Source: Archegozetes longisetosus (taxonomy: Eukaryota; Arthropoda; Arachnida; Sarcoptiformes; Trhypochthoniidae). From it: a stretch of DNA of 64,000 bases. Numbering within the stretch: position 1 is the stretch's first letter; each line of letters starts with the position of its first letter. Below the pieces are notes generated by a model. It saw only the letters and a list, made by a program, of their open reading frames with translations, did no database searches and was not told where the DNA came from. The translations under genes and the position numbers were made by a program. Positions 47,601 to 62,200 of the stretch are shown here, piece by piece. The DNA is taken from positions 3,954,573 through 4,018,572 of the forward strand of contig JAEMBT020000004.1 in NCBI GenBank assembly GCA_018873245.2, given 5' to 3'.

Positions 47601-50600
47601 ATGGGTCATAGAGTGTCAGTAGGGTTCCTTCCTTTAAAGGTGAACCTATGAGAGCTTCTTAATAATGTGCTATTGTTAGTCAGTTGTTCACACTTGAATT
47701 AATTTAGTGAGGAAGCAAAAACGCGCTGCTGATGTCCGAATGCATGTCTCACTGTATTTATGTCCCTACACTTACTTTCGGGTCCCTAAGAATATTGACG
47801 ACTACGTCAAGCATCGATGACTATGAATACATTCGCCTGTAGTGGGGCTAAGCCTGTGTGGGGACACAATACACCATAGCGTAGACCATGCCAAGCACCA
47901 TACCAAATGGTCGATTTAATGAATAGACAACTTTTAATGTTTACTTCCACTTTTAGTTAACACTCAAAACTACAATCTAAACTCAACGTTGCATTTTTCA
48001 AGTCGATATTTTTCCCAAATTTATTCATCTAAAATTATGTTTATTTGTTTTCAATTTCACTCTGAACCTCTCGAATACTGAGCTGAAATTCACGGTTTTA
48101 TTATTAATAATCTTTGCACATTTTGTTTTGTAAGTACGAAATAAGTTACACATGTTCTTTGTGTGTGTGAATGAAATCAAGTTCAATTTGTATACAGAGT
48201 GAAAATCTGAAAAGTACGCTGAAAAAATTGCAAAGTAATGATATGTTAGTGTCTGAAAACAAGAGACAAGAATCCAAAACACCTCATTCATCGTGATGCT
48301 AATGTCCCTTTTTTAGAATATCAGAAAATTACACCTAAAAAAGTACCAAAAAATAAATACAAGAAGTATAGGCACTGATAACAAAACTCCTTCACATCGA
48401 TTCAAGCATTATTATATATGTCAGTATCAAAAATTATACACAACTTATGATATTAATGATGGGAAGATTTCCACTTGTTTCACATTTCATCCGATCCCTC
48501 ATCACTTTGAAAAACATGCACTCATTCAGACGTGAAGGTCCCCTGAGATACTGTTTTCTAGTTGCGAAATAATTCAGTGCATAAATCGTAAATCATTGAT
48601 AATTCTGGTGGCATTAGAGTCCAGATGGGTTTTTGAATTTTTGTTGCCCTCATTTCTAGTTATGTTCGATTGTCTGTAAGCGCCCGATGACTTCTCGTTA
48701 TATTTCTCTCTTCTGTTATTGTGGCTTTCATATGAATTTCGGAAATTGGGATGCAATCAGAGCCTTAGGCGTATTAAGCAGTTTGAATAGTGACAACTGT
48801 TCACCCAGTGATAAAGAGCTGAAGACCAGAGATCTAAGAGGCGTAGGATTGAGTTATTGCTATTTTAACGATTTAATAATTAATGCTTGTTTTGATACAA
48901 GTCTTAAAAAATCGATAGTTAATAAATCTTAGAGATACTTTTAAAGTAGAATCGAAAATTCAATGAACTCTTTGATAAATATAAAGGTTCCGTCACAACG
49001 AACCCATATATTAAATCTCTGTTGAAGCTGTCTATTTTTGAACACATCACTTACAGTGTGGTCTCCACTGGAGCGTGGGTTATGTCAAATTTCTGAAGCC
49101 TTCACCATCGTATTAGTAGCTATGATTGAGAAAATGCTTTCAAACCACATAAGGATTCACTGAACTTAAGTTATGCTAAATCGAGCAAAAGTTGCATAAA
49201 TTGCCTTTTTTTAATTAGTAAAAAGGAAATAGTTCTCATTGAGAAGAACGAAGTAAAAATTTAGAATGCTATTTCAATTGAATTATTCCTAATGCATTGA
49301 AAGTGTGTAACCATTTTTCAAATTTTGATTACATTACTCTTGTTTCAGTAAGTTTCGTAATGAGAATCGACAATAAAAATAGTCATTGAGAAAAAGATGA
49401 TGGCATTGTAGATTTCCCAAAAATAAAAGGCCCCAAACTAGAAACATGTACAAATGATTATTGTTTCGCTGATTGCTTCATATCTGTGGCAATATTAGTT
49501 GTGTCGCATAGCCTGGTAAAAGTAGTAAAAATATATTATACATTCGATGCTAGAGAGTTAGTAGTCATTTCTCATAGACGGTTGACTTCTCTTGCGATAT
49601 CAAAAATACGAACCACTGCAGAGAAAGCCATGGGTTTCATTCATGGGTGCAGTACTTTCTCAGTGCTCTCTTTATATTTGGGTGAGATATGCGTTTTGCA
49701 GTTATGATTATCTGAGCGAAAATTTTCTCTTATGAAATTCTCATTACTTGTTTTAAAGCCAGTTCTGTCAGACAAAGATAGGGTCTTAAGAAAATATGAT
49801 TTTTTCCTAATAAGTCCAACTACTTTCATCAAGTATTGAATGCACCGATGAATTGGTTGATATTTGGGTGTCAAAACTCACTAACGCGAGGATGATTGTT
49901 AGATATCAAAACGACTCGACTATAACGTCCGCCGATTTCTTAAGATCAACCAAATACAACTTCTGACATACACCAAAAAGATGACATTTTTTATATTATT
50001 TCTTATAAAAAATTATGGATAATTTCCACGTCCGGTCTTTTTTATTTCATGTCTCGATGATTAAGATTGCAAATCATGAGACCAGAGGGTTTGACTCTTT
50101 GAAGGGTTCAAATTTGGTTCAAATATTGTTTTTTTCTCGTCTGCATTTATTTTTACTCGTCCTCTAATTCCTTGGATATCAAGTTTTGATTATTTATTAT
50201 AAATGATTGCTGCCCTAAATTGAACACGTTAGACCTGAGACACTATTTTGCGAATTAATCTATGAATATAATGATGGCTTATTTGATAATTTTAATTTTT
50301 GATTCTCTGGATGTTGGTGGTCGTCAATTTGAAATGTTATAAAACTGGAAGTCAAATGATTTGCATATCAAAAATAGTTTTAGGCGCGACTAAATCCATG
50401 ACACGATAGTGTAACTAAATTAATGGACAGCTATTCAATTTATTTATTTAGCAGAACGTTTCAATCAAGATTATTCTGGTTTAAATTCAATTTTCAAGAT
50501 TAGGAAATGTGTCAAATTATAGTTTTTGATTAACTTGTTTGGTACAAGTTGTATTATTGAGTGCTCCCATTTTTAGTCACAATATCTGGTTAACAATATA

Positions 50601-53600
50601 AAGGATAACTGAATATTTTCCTCATGTGGAAGGCCTTATAATGTAATAAGCATTATTTTCAGACCACAGCTATTTGAAGGAATTGAGAATATAGTCCAAG
50701 TTAACAATTTGAATGCTACTTGTATTGAGTCGATTAAATTGACTCTTTGAATAAATAGGATTTGTATCCGTATTATTTTGCAAAAATAAAATGTTCAACC
50801 CCTTTTCCTCTGACAGTATGCTATTTTAAAGGCTCCTTTTCTTCATTTTTCCTCTTAAAAACTATTTCAATCATTTTTCTAAAGTCATGTTTTAAGGCCA
50901 TTTGTCATGTGTTTTATATTGGCCTCCATTTGATTGAAGAACAAATTTTCAAGCTTTAACATATCGAATATAAATAATTTTTTGATAAGTCATGAATCTA
51001 TTATATGTTTGAGAGTAAAACATATTTAAATTAATCGATCAATTATTCAAGACTTGAAATTGAGGATTTATTGTTATCTACTTTTTATTGCTTTATTGGA
51101 GACACAGTCTTATTGATGGATTTTGTTGTCACGAACATCATCATGAATATTATGAATAAATTCTGTCATAGTAATGAGCATAATCTCTAATGAAATGAGC
51201 TGCACCTCATATCCCTTCAAGCTTGGCTCATGCACAACACTCGTAATACCCTATAATACTTGCATAATTGACTTAAAAATCGTGAACAAGCATTAAAAGC
51301 TGATATTTGGGTAAATACGAAATTGTCGCAATTAAAAATTCATAGTAACACTTGGTCTCATCGATTTGCAATTGCTGACCAAACAGTTCAAGTATAACAA
51401 ACATGGAGCAGATATATGACATTTGTATTAATGAATGGCGTGCATTCCACCCACTTTATGATAAAAGCGAGAAAAAGCGGCTCTTATTGAGCTATTCCCT
51501 ACCCAACCAAAGCTACACTCTCGATAATGAACATCGATTGCATAAGGCCATCAGTACTGAACAGTCTGAACAGTCTCACTGCTAACATTAGCGTTTTAAA
51601 CATCGAGAGATGAATCATACTCCAGTTTAATCGTTAAGTTCCTCTCAATCCTGGCTCTGGCAAAACATTCTCCACTCAACCCACAAATAGTTCATTGGGA
51701 TGGATAACAATGACTAACATTGTATGTGACTGCACAGGAAAAATATATTAATGCTCCTCTACAGTGAGCCTCGCACAATTATTTTCAATATTAAATTACT
51801 TCATATTAAACAGATCACTACTGTCTGATAACTACGTTTAATCTATTGGATTCCTTTACTTGTGAAATTTGGCTCTAAATTTGTCAACTTTTAAGTTGAC
51901 TACAGGCAAAATCCAGAATGGTTCAACAAAATTAGCTTTGGCTGTACTTCTAACAATGTATACCCATTAACGCTTGACTTTACACTAAATATTAGACTTG
52001 TAGGCTTAAGCATTTGCAATCGTACTTTTGAATGGTGACCATAAAGAACTGATCATTAATAGACATTATCGCTATTGTAACTGTTTTGCAGTCATTCATG
52101 CGATGGGCTAAGTTTTGTGTTTAATCATTGAACTGATTTAAAAAAGGATGAGATAACTTACGACAAGGAGTCATAAATATTTACAGAACTATAAATTCTG
52201 CTTTCAATTAAAATTGAACAAAACGAAATGTTTGCACATAAAATACACTCAAAGAATCATGTATATTAATGAAATAACACAAAATGTGAGACAAAATTCA
52301 AATTATCAGACAAATAATTGATTAAGGTCTATGATAATTATAAAATCCAATAAATATTATCTTCAGCTATAAATTTATCAGAAGACAGGGCTCTGTCTTA
52401 TCGAAGAAGGATTTTACAAAGTTTGAGAGCTGAAAAATGAAAATTTCATACTATTCCGTAGTTTTAGTTTGAATTGATTAATAATTTTTGGGAACTTGAC
52501 GAAAAAGTCGGTTAGTCTTGACTGAAAAGGCTGGACGCGATAAAGCGAACAACTATAATTAAATTTTGTTCTGGTTTAATCGAGTTATAAAGGAAGAATT
52601 AATTTATGTCAAAAATGTGAGCTCGTCAATGAAACCTTACTATGAAAACTAAGTATTTTTCAAGTATGGTTTCCATGAGAATACATGTAAATATGTTAAT
52701 TCATGTATTCATATAAACCTTCATAACTCATATATAGTCATAAATTACCGAATAATTTATATGCAGTCAATACTTTGATCGTTTTTGATGAAGAAAAAGC
52801 TGTACTCTTACTATGAAGAAAATTACGCACATATTATAAAATCAAGACACGTTTGCTATCTCTATGTCATAAGCCAACTTGAACTTAAGGCTCAAAAACC
52901 TTTGAAAACCTTTCAAAGCCTTCAAAAGTAGATATGAGGGACTAGAAGAAGGCGAGGGATAACTTTCATTCACTTCGGGGAGCGCTTTACAAATGCAAAT
53001 TCATTTCGAGAGGATTAAGAAAACAATCATATGAAAGACGACTCATGTGCGCAATACTGCTCAGATGCGGAACAACAAGACTTTGACATAATAAGAAATA
53101 AGTCTAAGACACGCTCAAAATCGGTCTAATCTTTGCGTTAATGTCCGGCTTATTGTGTCCATATTTGTCACATAAGAATCGCACACCTTTTGGGAGCTTA
53201 TGTTTAAGCTGATTAACGCCTTTATGTTTATTTCCCCTCATTGTGTACAACCTGGCATTTTATACAAGGTATAACTTCTGTCGTATACTATTTATATAAT
53301 TTCAAGGGTAGAGCCAAAAAATAGGGTACAAAAGTTGCAGAAGTTGACTATAATTTTCAGTTAATATCTGGTTTCGAAGTTTGATCCCTGTGATGGGGTT
53401 TTCTTCTTGATCCGCTTTAAAGTGGTTTTTAATCATAAGTTTACATAACTTATATTTTGTTGATTAATAACACGATTAGCTGCAAGTTCTCGATATACTC
53501 TTGACATTTATCTGTTAAATATCGTTTAGGATGCTATAAAGCATGGGATGACAGCCAAATTTATGGTGACATGCTATCTATTTTAAAGTATCGTACCTCA

Positions 53601-56600
53601 GTTCGTAGCCAACTATCTGTCTAAAAGCATCTTAATTTTCTAGTCAAACAGTTCTTGTTAAAAGGCTAAATCATGTCATTTACGATTAATTCTATTTTTT
53701 GTCGTTTCAAAAATAAACCGAAACAAAAATACTGTTGACTCTAATTAAAGGAATTGTAATTGTGTTATAATATATATTTAAAAGGGAATTAATGTTTTAC
53801 ATTCTCAGATGTCTTATTAAGACATTAAGACAATTATGATAATTACAACAATGTAGAGTTGATACTACCCTAGAAATTGGGTCATAACTTCCTTTTTGAG
53901 TCTAATTTCAATTTGATGTGCAATTGTGCCATTGTATTGTTTGTTGAACATCAATTTTCTTCTCTCAAGCACACATTCAAACACAGATATTATTAATTGT
54001 TCTATTGCTAGAAGTGTTGTTAAGTTACAAAATGTGAGCCAAACTATGTTTTCGTTCAATTATTGTTTGAGTTTTTCGTGAAACTGGCGTATCAGCAAAA
54101 CAGCAAACAAAATACAATGACAGTGAAACATGGCATAAGTGCTGATGTGTTTGGAGGACAAAATTGTAAAGAAATGAAGTTCTTAGATAGTCAAGTGAAC
54201 ACTGACTGATGTAAACATTTTAGGAATTCCGAACACATATTCTTGTTGTGATAGGGCCATAATACACGAGAGAATAAATGAGGACAATGAATGAGCTCAG
54301 CATCAAATCTAATAGTAAATAGGAATCGATTCAATTGATATATGCCATACTTTGCTGTTCTATCCCTTTTTTCTAATCGATAAAAAGCAATATATGTTGT
54401 CTGAGAGAAGAATTAGTGGGATGTGTGACTCAAATTGTAGTACAGTGTGACACAAGTGTGATAAGAGCTATACCTCGCTAATACTCCACACGCTAATCCA
54501 ATTTAAAGCTAATTTTTGCGCTCCTATAGCTTAATGTATTTATATCTTATTATAATTGTAAGACAAGCGTAATCTGAAGTGTTTTATTTTTCGCATTGGC
54601 CAAAAATCAGCAGTAGTCTAAACAACATTTATTGCGGTCAAGTTGCGCACAGATCTGTCAGTCTTCAATGAAAAGCTTGTCTAATTAAATAATGCATTTT
54701 GACGCGAATAGTTCAAATAAACATGCTTTCATCCTATGTTTATAGTATAGATGTTCGTAAAACTCAGATAAAGACATTGTTTTGCGGAAATACACTGGAG
54801 AAATGGTTTCGTCAATTCTGTAAACATAATGGCTTAGTAGTTAAATAAAATATGGGTTCACAAAAGCACTCTTTTTGTTGGTTTGTTAGTTATTCAATTT
54901 GGTCTAAAATATGAACTTCTTTAATATATTACGAGCCGTCTGTATTATTTATCACTCATGGGATTTGTCAATATTCAGCGTTAGTTTCGAAAAACAGAAT
55001 ATCATCAATAATGTGAAACATTTCCATCTCTTGAACCGACGATGGAAAAAGGAAAGAAGTCTTCATTTGATCTGACTCAGCCTTAGGATCTACGAGAATA
55101 AACTTTTGAAAAGCAGGATTCAATACATATCTCTTGAGAAAAGGTGAACCAGAAAACAGTGATTTGTAGTAATGCTGGTAGTCTGTAACGTAGCTTCTCA
55201 GTTACCCAAATAAATTGATTGAAAATCAAATTTGTTTCAAACTTTTCTGTCTCTCAAATGAATATGAAATTTTCAGGAAAGCAAACAATGTATTGACAAT
55301 TGATTGAACGTGATTGATATAAAATGAACTTATCCACTTTCGGGAGTACATTTTCGAAACGAAATCAACAAAATGGTGATTCACTTAAGCCTCGAACAAA
55401 TAATTGAAATGATTATCTACATAGTAATGGGAAGTGATTGCATATTCATCTTTGGCATACTGGCTATAGTTTACTATATTTTCATGCTCTCATTCATGAT
55501 AATCCTCTTATACGAATAGGGCATCAGATGAAAGAGGAGAACTTGCAGTTGTCAATAACAAGTTGAATAGATTTCTCCTGAAGAATACCGTTTGCTTTTG
55601 CATTTGAAAAATGCGATATTGAAGATAACCTACTTTTGCATTCATAATAATTGAATAATTTTGAGCTTAAAATCAAATGTTCAATAGAATTGATTTTAAT
55701 TGGATTTGTTAGAGTTAGACGTAAATGGTTTACCATAGAATCAATAGTTGTCAATAGAATTTAGAGAAAGACAAAAATGAAACATCAATTGTGAATATTA
55801 GATTAGAATGAATGACAGAATGGCAAAAATGTGACCAACTCTAAGCAAAATGTCATAAATTTGAGTTTCATTTTTTCAATATTATTAGTCATAAATAATA
55901 AAATTACAATTAATGCACAAAATACATAAGAAATAAAATGAAATTTTGGATTGCTAATTACCTAAATTATACTAGTTCATTAAATATTTGTGTTCTGATC
56001 AAGATATAAAAATAGAATCGATTGTCGTATTAATGCGTGCAAAGCTAGTCATTAATTATTGAGTTGTAGTTCAATTAGAACTATAAGTCCTAACTCAAAT
56101 AGAAATAACGTAAGAGATAGGACTTTGTAGCCTCTGCCAGGTATATACTAAGAAAGCTGCATTTGTAGAACACGGAAAGGTAACTATTGCTGTTACGATT
56201 AATGCTAACTCATGAGCTTGAGATTTGCAAATTGATAAATTCATTTTTTACGCTTACTTTCATATTTTATAGCAAATTGTCTTTCTCTTTTATCTTTCAA
56301 TTGGTTTGTATCCTGGACTAAGTCATAACATTGTTCTATCTTTTGTACGTTAGCTTATAAAAAATGTGAGTTTTGAGGAACGCCTTTTTCTATTCAATAT
56401 TGGTATCGTGAACTTATTTTATAATTTGATTTCTGATCTCAATCTGTTTCAAATTTAAGGTCAATACAATTACTTAATTATTGATTGACTGAAAACATAC
56501 AAATTAATGAGTTATTGAAAAATCAAAATTAATTGCTATTGTAATATTGAAATCAATTTTTGCATTCAGTTCTTTCAATATGTTTGAAGCAATTGATTTA

Positions 56601-59226
56601 TTCAAAGATAAGCTGGTGGAGTGAAACAAAAATAAATCTAAATAATAAAAAATGCAGCTTTAATCAAGTTTATGTTTGTTTTAATGTTATCTAAATTATC
56701 GATTCTTATTTTTCATGCTTTTCGAGACAATAAATTAAGAAGTTTAGACAGCTCAATAGTAATTTAACTCATAGTAGCCTTAAACTTGCTCATTAAGATT
56801 CAGGCAATTAGATATTCATTGAAAATAATTTTCTTGGAAACTCTTTCACTGTATATTAGATGAATAGCCGCAAACATTATAATGTTATGCAGTTTGCGCA
56901 ACTGTATAACACTCTTTTGTTACTGAAGAAGCTTAAAAATATTCAGTTATTTGCATTTTCCTCTGTTTCCGAGTAACCTTAAAATAAACGACATGTAAAT
57001 AAATTAAGTTTACAAACAATTACAAGAGTAAAGAGCATTTGTTAAGTTTCTCATTTAGAATTTAGTGACTGTTCAATTGGAGTTTTATTGAATAGTGGGT
57101 AAGAAAACAAAATGCATTTTCTCAGAGAGTGTCAAATGTTTTGGCACATACGCTCTACTTAAGATCAAATACACACTTCAATTGTAGTTTTATTACTAAA
57201 CTCTTTCAAATTAAATTCCAGTTTATCTCTTCTTTTCTCAAATATTTGTTGACAACATTTTTCAATGCTAACTCTTAGAAGGTATTTTATAACACTTAAG
57301 AGCAATTTCGATTATGTTGTTTTTGCCAAACATTTAACCGAATTGTGAGAGTGTTTGCATTGAAAAAGAAATAATTATTTTTTTCTAATAGAATTACGTT
57401 TAGTACAAATTTGTTTAGAGACTATTTGAAGAGTTTGAATAGAAAACACACACAAATGAGTTGAATAGTTAAAAAGTGCTCTAAGGCTAAAGAAGAAAAC
57501 ATCTGTCTTACTGTATAATTACAATTGGGATTTACAGTGCCTTAAAATAAACATTTAAACAATTTATTTCGCGGACTTTCAACTTTTAGTGCAGTACTGC
57601 TAAACAAGACAGAGGTCTTCAGGTCAAAGCTTGACGAGCAAATCAGTTGAACGACAAATGAATGCCTGGTGTTAGCAATAGTGTTGGCCCGCATCTCATG
57701 GCAATCCTGTAGCGATCAAAGTGTGAATCACCTGCCAGTAGGCAAAGCGTTAAGAAGTAGTTTCTTTAGTCTCTCTTGCCTCATGCTATCACTAAGACAT
57801 TTTCAGTGATTGTTTTCGCATCGATCTTCTCTAAGCAAACTTTGAATCATATGCACTCAAACATTATATGACATGAAACAGCATGCAACACAATCTTACT
57901 AAGATTACTATTTGGCTCAACAGTCTTATCAACTTTTTCTGCTTTTTTATTGGACAATAATCTCAATATTTACATTAGAGCTGGCCTTTGTCACCGCATA
58001 ATCTATAAAAACTTTTGTTTTAGCCCAATGTAACTCAATTGTTTGATGGACTTTCAATTACGGAACTCTTTTATGGTTGAGATCTAAGTGATTTTTATTT
58101 ATTTGAAAAGTTTTTACATACTTTCGGAATAGTTTTAGATATTTTTCTATAAGATTTTATTGATAAGACGATGACTTAATAGAATAGATTTTTGGAAGGC
58201 GTGCTGGAATTTTTATCGAAGCCAAAAAGTTAAATTTAACTCTACCCCTAATGGATTTTCAGTTAAATTTTGCTAACCTCAGCTTAAATTAAATTAATAT
58301 TTCAATTCATTCCTAATACATCTGATTATTTCTTGTGGAACATAATCTTCTCATACTATATATAATTATTTTAAGATTATTGAAATATTTGAGAAGCAAT
58401 AGGGGTTAATAGCTTTTTGTTTTGCAACTAGATCATAACTCTAAATAAGCAAAGCTGAACTTATTTTTCTCAAATTCAATCGCAACTTAAGTTGATCTAT
58501 TCTGGAGAATGCTCAAAATTACAATATAGATTGACTTAGTTTTAAGATGAGCTGAGCTTTAAGCTACGCTCAATTTCAATTTAATTACCTATCCTCACAA
58601 TAGTTTTGTTTGAAATAGCTAATCCTAGACTAAGCTATTCTATCTGATCCCTTCTTTTCTATTAGTTGTACTCTTTCATTAAATATAAAGTACGCGATTG
58701 CTTTTCTAGAAGTGATGGTTTGCGTGACAAGCAAAAATTGATTGCATTTAATGCTAATATCATTTTTAGTGCCACTTGTTCCTTATTAAAACTAATGGTT
58801 TAATCATATTTGATTGATTTTGTTTGTATTTCAAAGGAGAGGATATTCAAAAAGTTTATGTCCGAAAAGGTGGTAATGGAACTCTTCCGTGCGAGCCAGC
58901 ATCACAGACACCTAAGATATACAATCTTCAGTGGTGGAAGGAGGACAAGAAATTAGTAGAAGTCAGTTGAAACCTATTATAGATTATACTTTTCATCTCC
59001 TTAATTCAATTCTCCTCTAATTATATTTGTTTTTCGTTCTTTTGTTTATATTATCTCCAGATTGAAAACGACCGAATTATCTTATGGCAAGTCGAAGATC
59101 ACGTGGCTTTTGTGCCTGAAAGTGGCTCACTTTCTTTCCGATCAGTGACTTTTGCTGATTCTGGTGAATATCACTGTGTTGTTAATAACAAGAAGGAAGA
59201 TGGAGTGGTCCGATTCTATGTTCAAG
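38550..59226 (+). CDS. Ig-superfamily protein, 5' part (3 exons)
   Basis: Exon 1 (38550-38697) starts at ATG and encodes a positively charged leader and a hydrophobic signal core (LHILLSLLLLLPSIDA), then QKYLNGNGNGN, ending at a GGTAAGC donor in phase 1. After a roughly 20.1-kb intron, exon 2 (58837-58961) resumes in the matching phase with EDIQKVYVRKGGNGTLPCEP and NLQWWKEDKKLVE. An intron of 99 bp follows, then exon 3 (59061-59226), containing SLSFRSVTFADSGEYHCVV and ending in phase 1. Exons 2 and 3 together form one Ig domain: first Cys, core Trp, and the DSGEYHC tyrosine-corner. Long introns near the 5' end are typical of neural adhesion or receptor genes. Later exons must lie beyond 64000. 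The specific family is not recognised. Linking exon 1 to exon 2 rests on phase and signal-peptide logic. Confidence 0.72.
42781..42820. repeat. (TC)20 microsatellite
   Basis: Forty bases of pure TC dinucleotide inside the long intron. Confidence 0.98.
44637..44680. repeat. (CT)22 microsatellite
   Basis: Forty-four bases of pure CT dinucleotide inside the long intron, in the same orientation as the one at 42.8 kb. Confidence 0.98.
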
Positions 59227-62200
59227 GTATTTATCAGACGTTTTGTTCATTACTGTCTCTTTATATGTGTCTAAAGTATGTACAGTATGTGCTGCTCTTC
59301 CACTATATTGACTCAACTTAAAAGAGCAGATAATGCAGATAGAAATTTGATGCTTTGCTTCAGGTTAACGTTTTCTTTAAAAGACCTAACTTTTAATGGT
59401 AAGCATTAGAGCAGAGATAGCAATGAAAAGCGACAGTATTTTGATATTTGCGATTAAAAAATATTCTATTCACTCGAAAAAGTCTAAGAATTGGTTTTAA
59501 AATAACTAACTTGATAGTCTAAGTTGTGGCTGTCACACATCCTATTGCATAAAAGGTATACATTGAATGAATAAACAGATTTTGTCGACAATTATGGCTT
59601 TTATCAAAATGGCAGCTGATTAGCTAAACTATTAGCTTGACTATTTTTAAGGGAATTAGTTACATTATTATCTATTATTAACTGTTAACTCCAGTTTAAA
59701 TAGCCATTAATAAGCTGAAAGCAATTGAAAGCCTCTGGAATTTAAAGTGCTTTACATTATTCAAAATTGTTTTAATGATAATTTTAATGCTCATAGTTGG
59801 CTCTTAATTCCCAATTCAGTTATCTCTAAAGCAAATGCCCTCAAGTTAAGAGAGTATCGCTTATCATAAACCGAATGACAATATACTTGTACGGAAGTTT
59901 TACTCTTTGCCAGAGAAAATGACAAATGATGTAAATTTATTTTTAGTGTCTCTGCTCTACTAGATAGTTGTAAGTATTTCTTGTGTAATATCACCCTGAG
60001 ATAATCCATTAACTTCTTATTGAGATAAGGTGTAAAAAAGATGCCCTCCTTATGAATAATAAGGAAATATTTTTACATGTGTTATTTTGGGATTTTTATT
60101 ATCATTGTTTCTCCTTATGGAAACACTTGATGAGAAAAGTCTAAACTTGTCATAACTTGTATGTAACCATAAAAATGTGAGGTATCGCAAAACTTGTTTT
60201 TATTTACTGTATAATACGGTTTATAAGTGATTCGCCCGACAACAGGGAAAACTTTCTTTCAAAAATTCAATTGTAAGGACTTTTCAATTGTTGATCTTTT
60301 GTTCATTATTAGGGATAGTTCTCGTTTCTAAATATAGTCCCCTTTATACGAGGTGCGATTCGCTTTATTATATGACACTTTTTCAAACAAATCAACAATT
60401 GCTTCGTATTGACATTGTTTCTGAGCGTAAATCTTTTGTTAATCCCAGTATTGTGTTCTTAAAATTGAATGACAGCCACACCAAGTATTTACGCCAATTA
60501 TTTTCTCATCACATATAATTATAATCTACTATCATTTTTGTTCAAAATACTTTATCATTCTTACAACACCTTCAACGGCTTTGATAAAACTTTCATCTAG
60601 TTGAAGGTGATCTTCATTTTTCAGATCATTAATTAATATCAAGATAACCTTAATTTGATTTAGTAATTATTGTTCTTTAATTGCTGTCTCCTTTATGCAT
60701 TTAAATAATAAACATAAGATGAGCTTAATTTTGTTTTTCGCACTTCTTATTTGCCTTAGTTTTGATTTATAAATGCCTGAACCTAAAAAGGTTATTTATT
60801 CAAAAGAAAACTTTTTTCTCTCACAACTGAAATATAAATTAGCGAAAATTTGAGTTTTTTCGATATTAAACTTGTTTATCTAGGGTACAAGTTTCAAAAC
60901 TCAGTCAAACTTTAAAGGCGAGTCTTTTGATAGCTGGAAGAACATTGATCAAATTTCTTCACATATGAATCCAAACGATTATAACGCATTGAAACTGATA
61001 AGATTAAGAGATATCGAATTAGTTAGTTAGTATCTATTTAGCCGATTATTTAATGCTCAGTCTTCTGGTGCCACTCTATCAAAATAATGTCACGCATAGC
61101 CTCTCTTCGTTTTTCCCCAGTCAATAGGCGAAAGGCCACACTTGCCACCAAATATCTATGCTATCAATAGTCACGATATTTAAGTTATTTATATACGAGC
61201 TTTAATATAATATATAAATGTTTTGCTCATTATTGCAACTGTGAAGTTCTGTTCCTTAATTCGAGAAAAGTTCAAAGATAAATGTTTGCTCAGAGGTATA
61301 TATAAGTTGAGTCTATAATATGCTTCTTTCATTGCTATTTATAACTATCATCGAAAGCATTTTTGCAAAATTATACATTAACAATCTGTCTTTCGGTTAT
61401 CAATAAAAATGTGTTGAATGATTAGATTCAGATAATATCGGAGTTATTTATATAAACAAATTGAAGTTGTAATTTACTTGCTGCTTATATACGGGATTGA
61501 AAATTGCTATCATAACTTACAATAAACTTTACAGTATACTCTGTTGTTTTAAAACGATGCATAGCTACGGTAAATGATGGGTTGTTATGTGAACATTTCT
61601 GTTTCCATAATAATTCACATAATACCAAATTTGATTCTTAATCATTAGTATAATCATTAAGACAAGAAAGCGGATTACAATTAAGAATTAAGTTGAAGTT
61701 GATGTGTATGACAGGGGGATGACATGACTTTCTCGTAGCTACGCATTATTTTAATGTCCCTAACTGTAGGTGTTTCACTATATTGCCATTAGGTCTCGCT
61801 CGCTAATTGATGTTTTGTTTTGAAACTTTTACATAATAGCTTTAAATTTATAATGTGCACGTATTTATAAATTGTAAGTTGTCTTATGTTTTATTAACTG
61901 AATTGTTGCGAACATCCCTCAAGACTGAATTAAAAAACAAAAATTTCAAATTGATGTAATATTAATTTTAGATGGCAATCATAAATCCCAGTGACAGCTA
62001 TGACTAATATTTATTTATAAATTCCTATTAAAATTGATGAAATTGGTAATAAATTTGGTCAAGTTATGACCAACGTACGAGTTTTAACATTTTTTACTGC
62101 ACTTGAAGGTAAACTTGAAAAAGAAATTATATTTGTTTCAAATAATTTAACTATTCATTAATAGCTGAACAGTAAAAGCAATTTGACAACAATCTCTTCG

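Larger units (their letters stand above)
38698..58836 (+). other. Probable ~20-kb first intron, gene-free
   Basis: Starts GTAAGC and ends TTTCAAAG. No convincing gene was found on either strand. Open stretches at 40.4-41.7, 46.2-46.8, 47.2-47.7, 48.6-49.9, 51.4, 53.9 and 55.5 kb have no domains, no promoters and no consistent splice partners. Two CT microsatellites are the main structures. Such large introns often hold enhancers, which cannot be read directly here. Confidence 0.55.

Noticed and set aside
46217..47651. Cluster of overlapping open frames on both strands
   Set aside because: Located within the inferred long intron; no domain, no splice consistency, and they overlap each other in conflicting frames.
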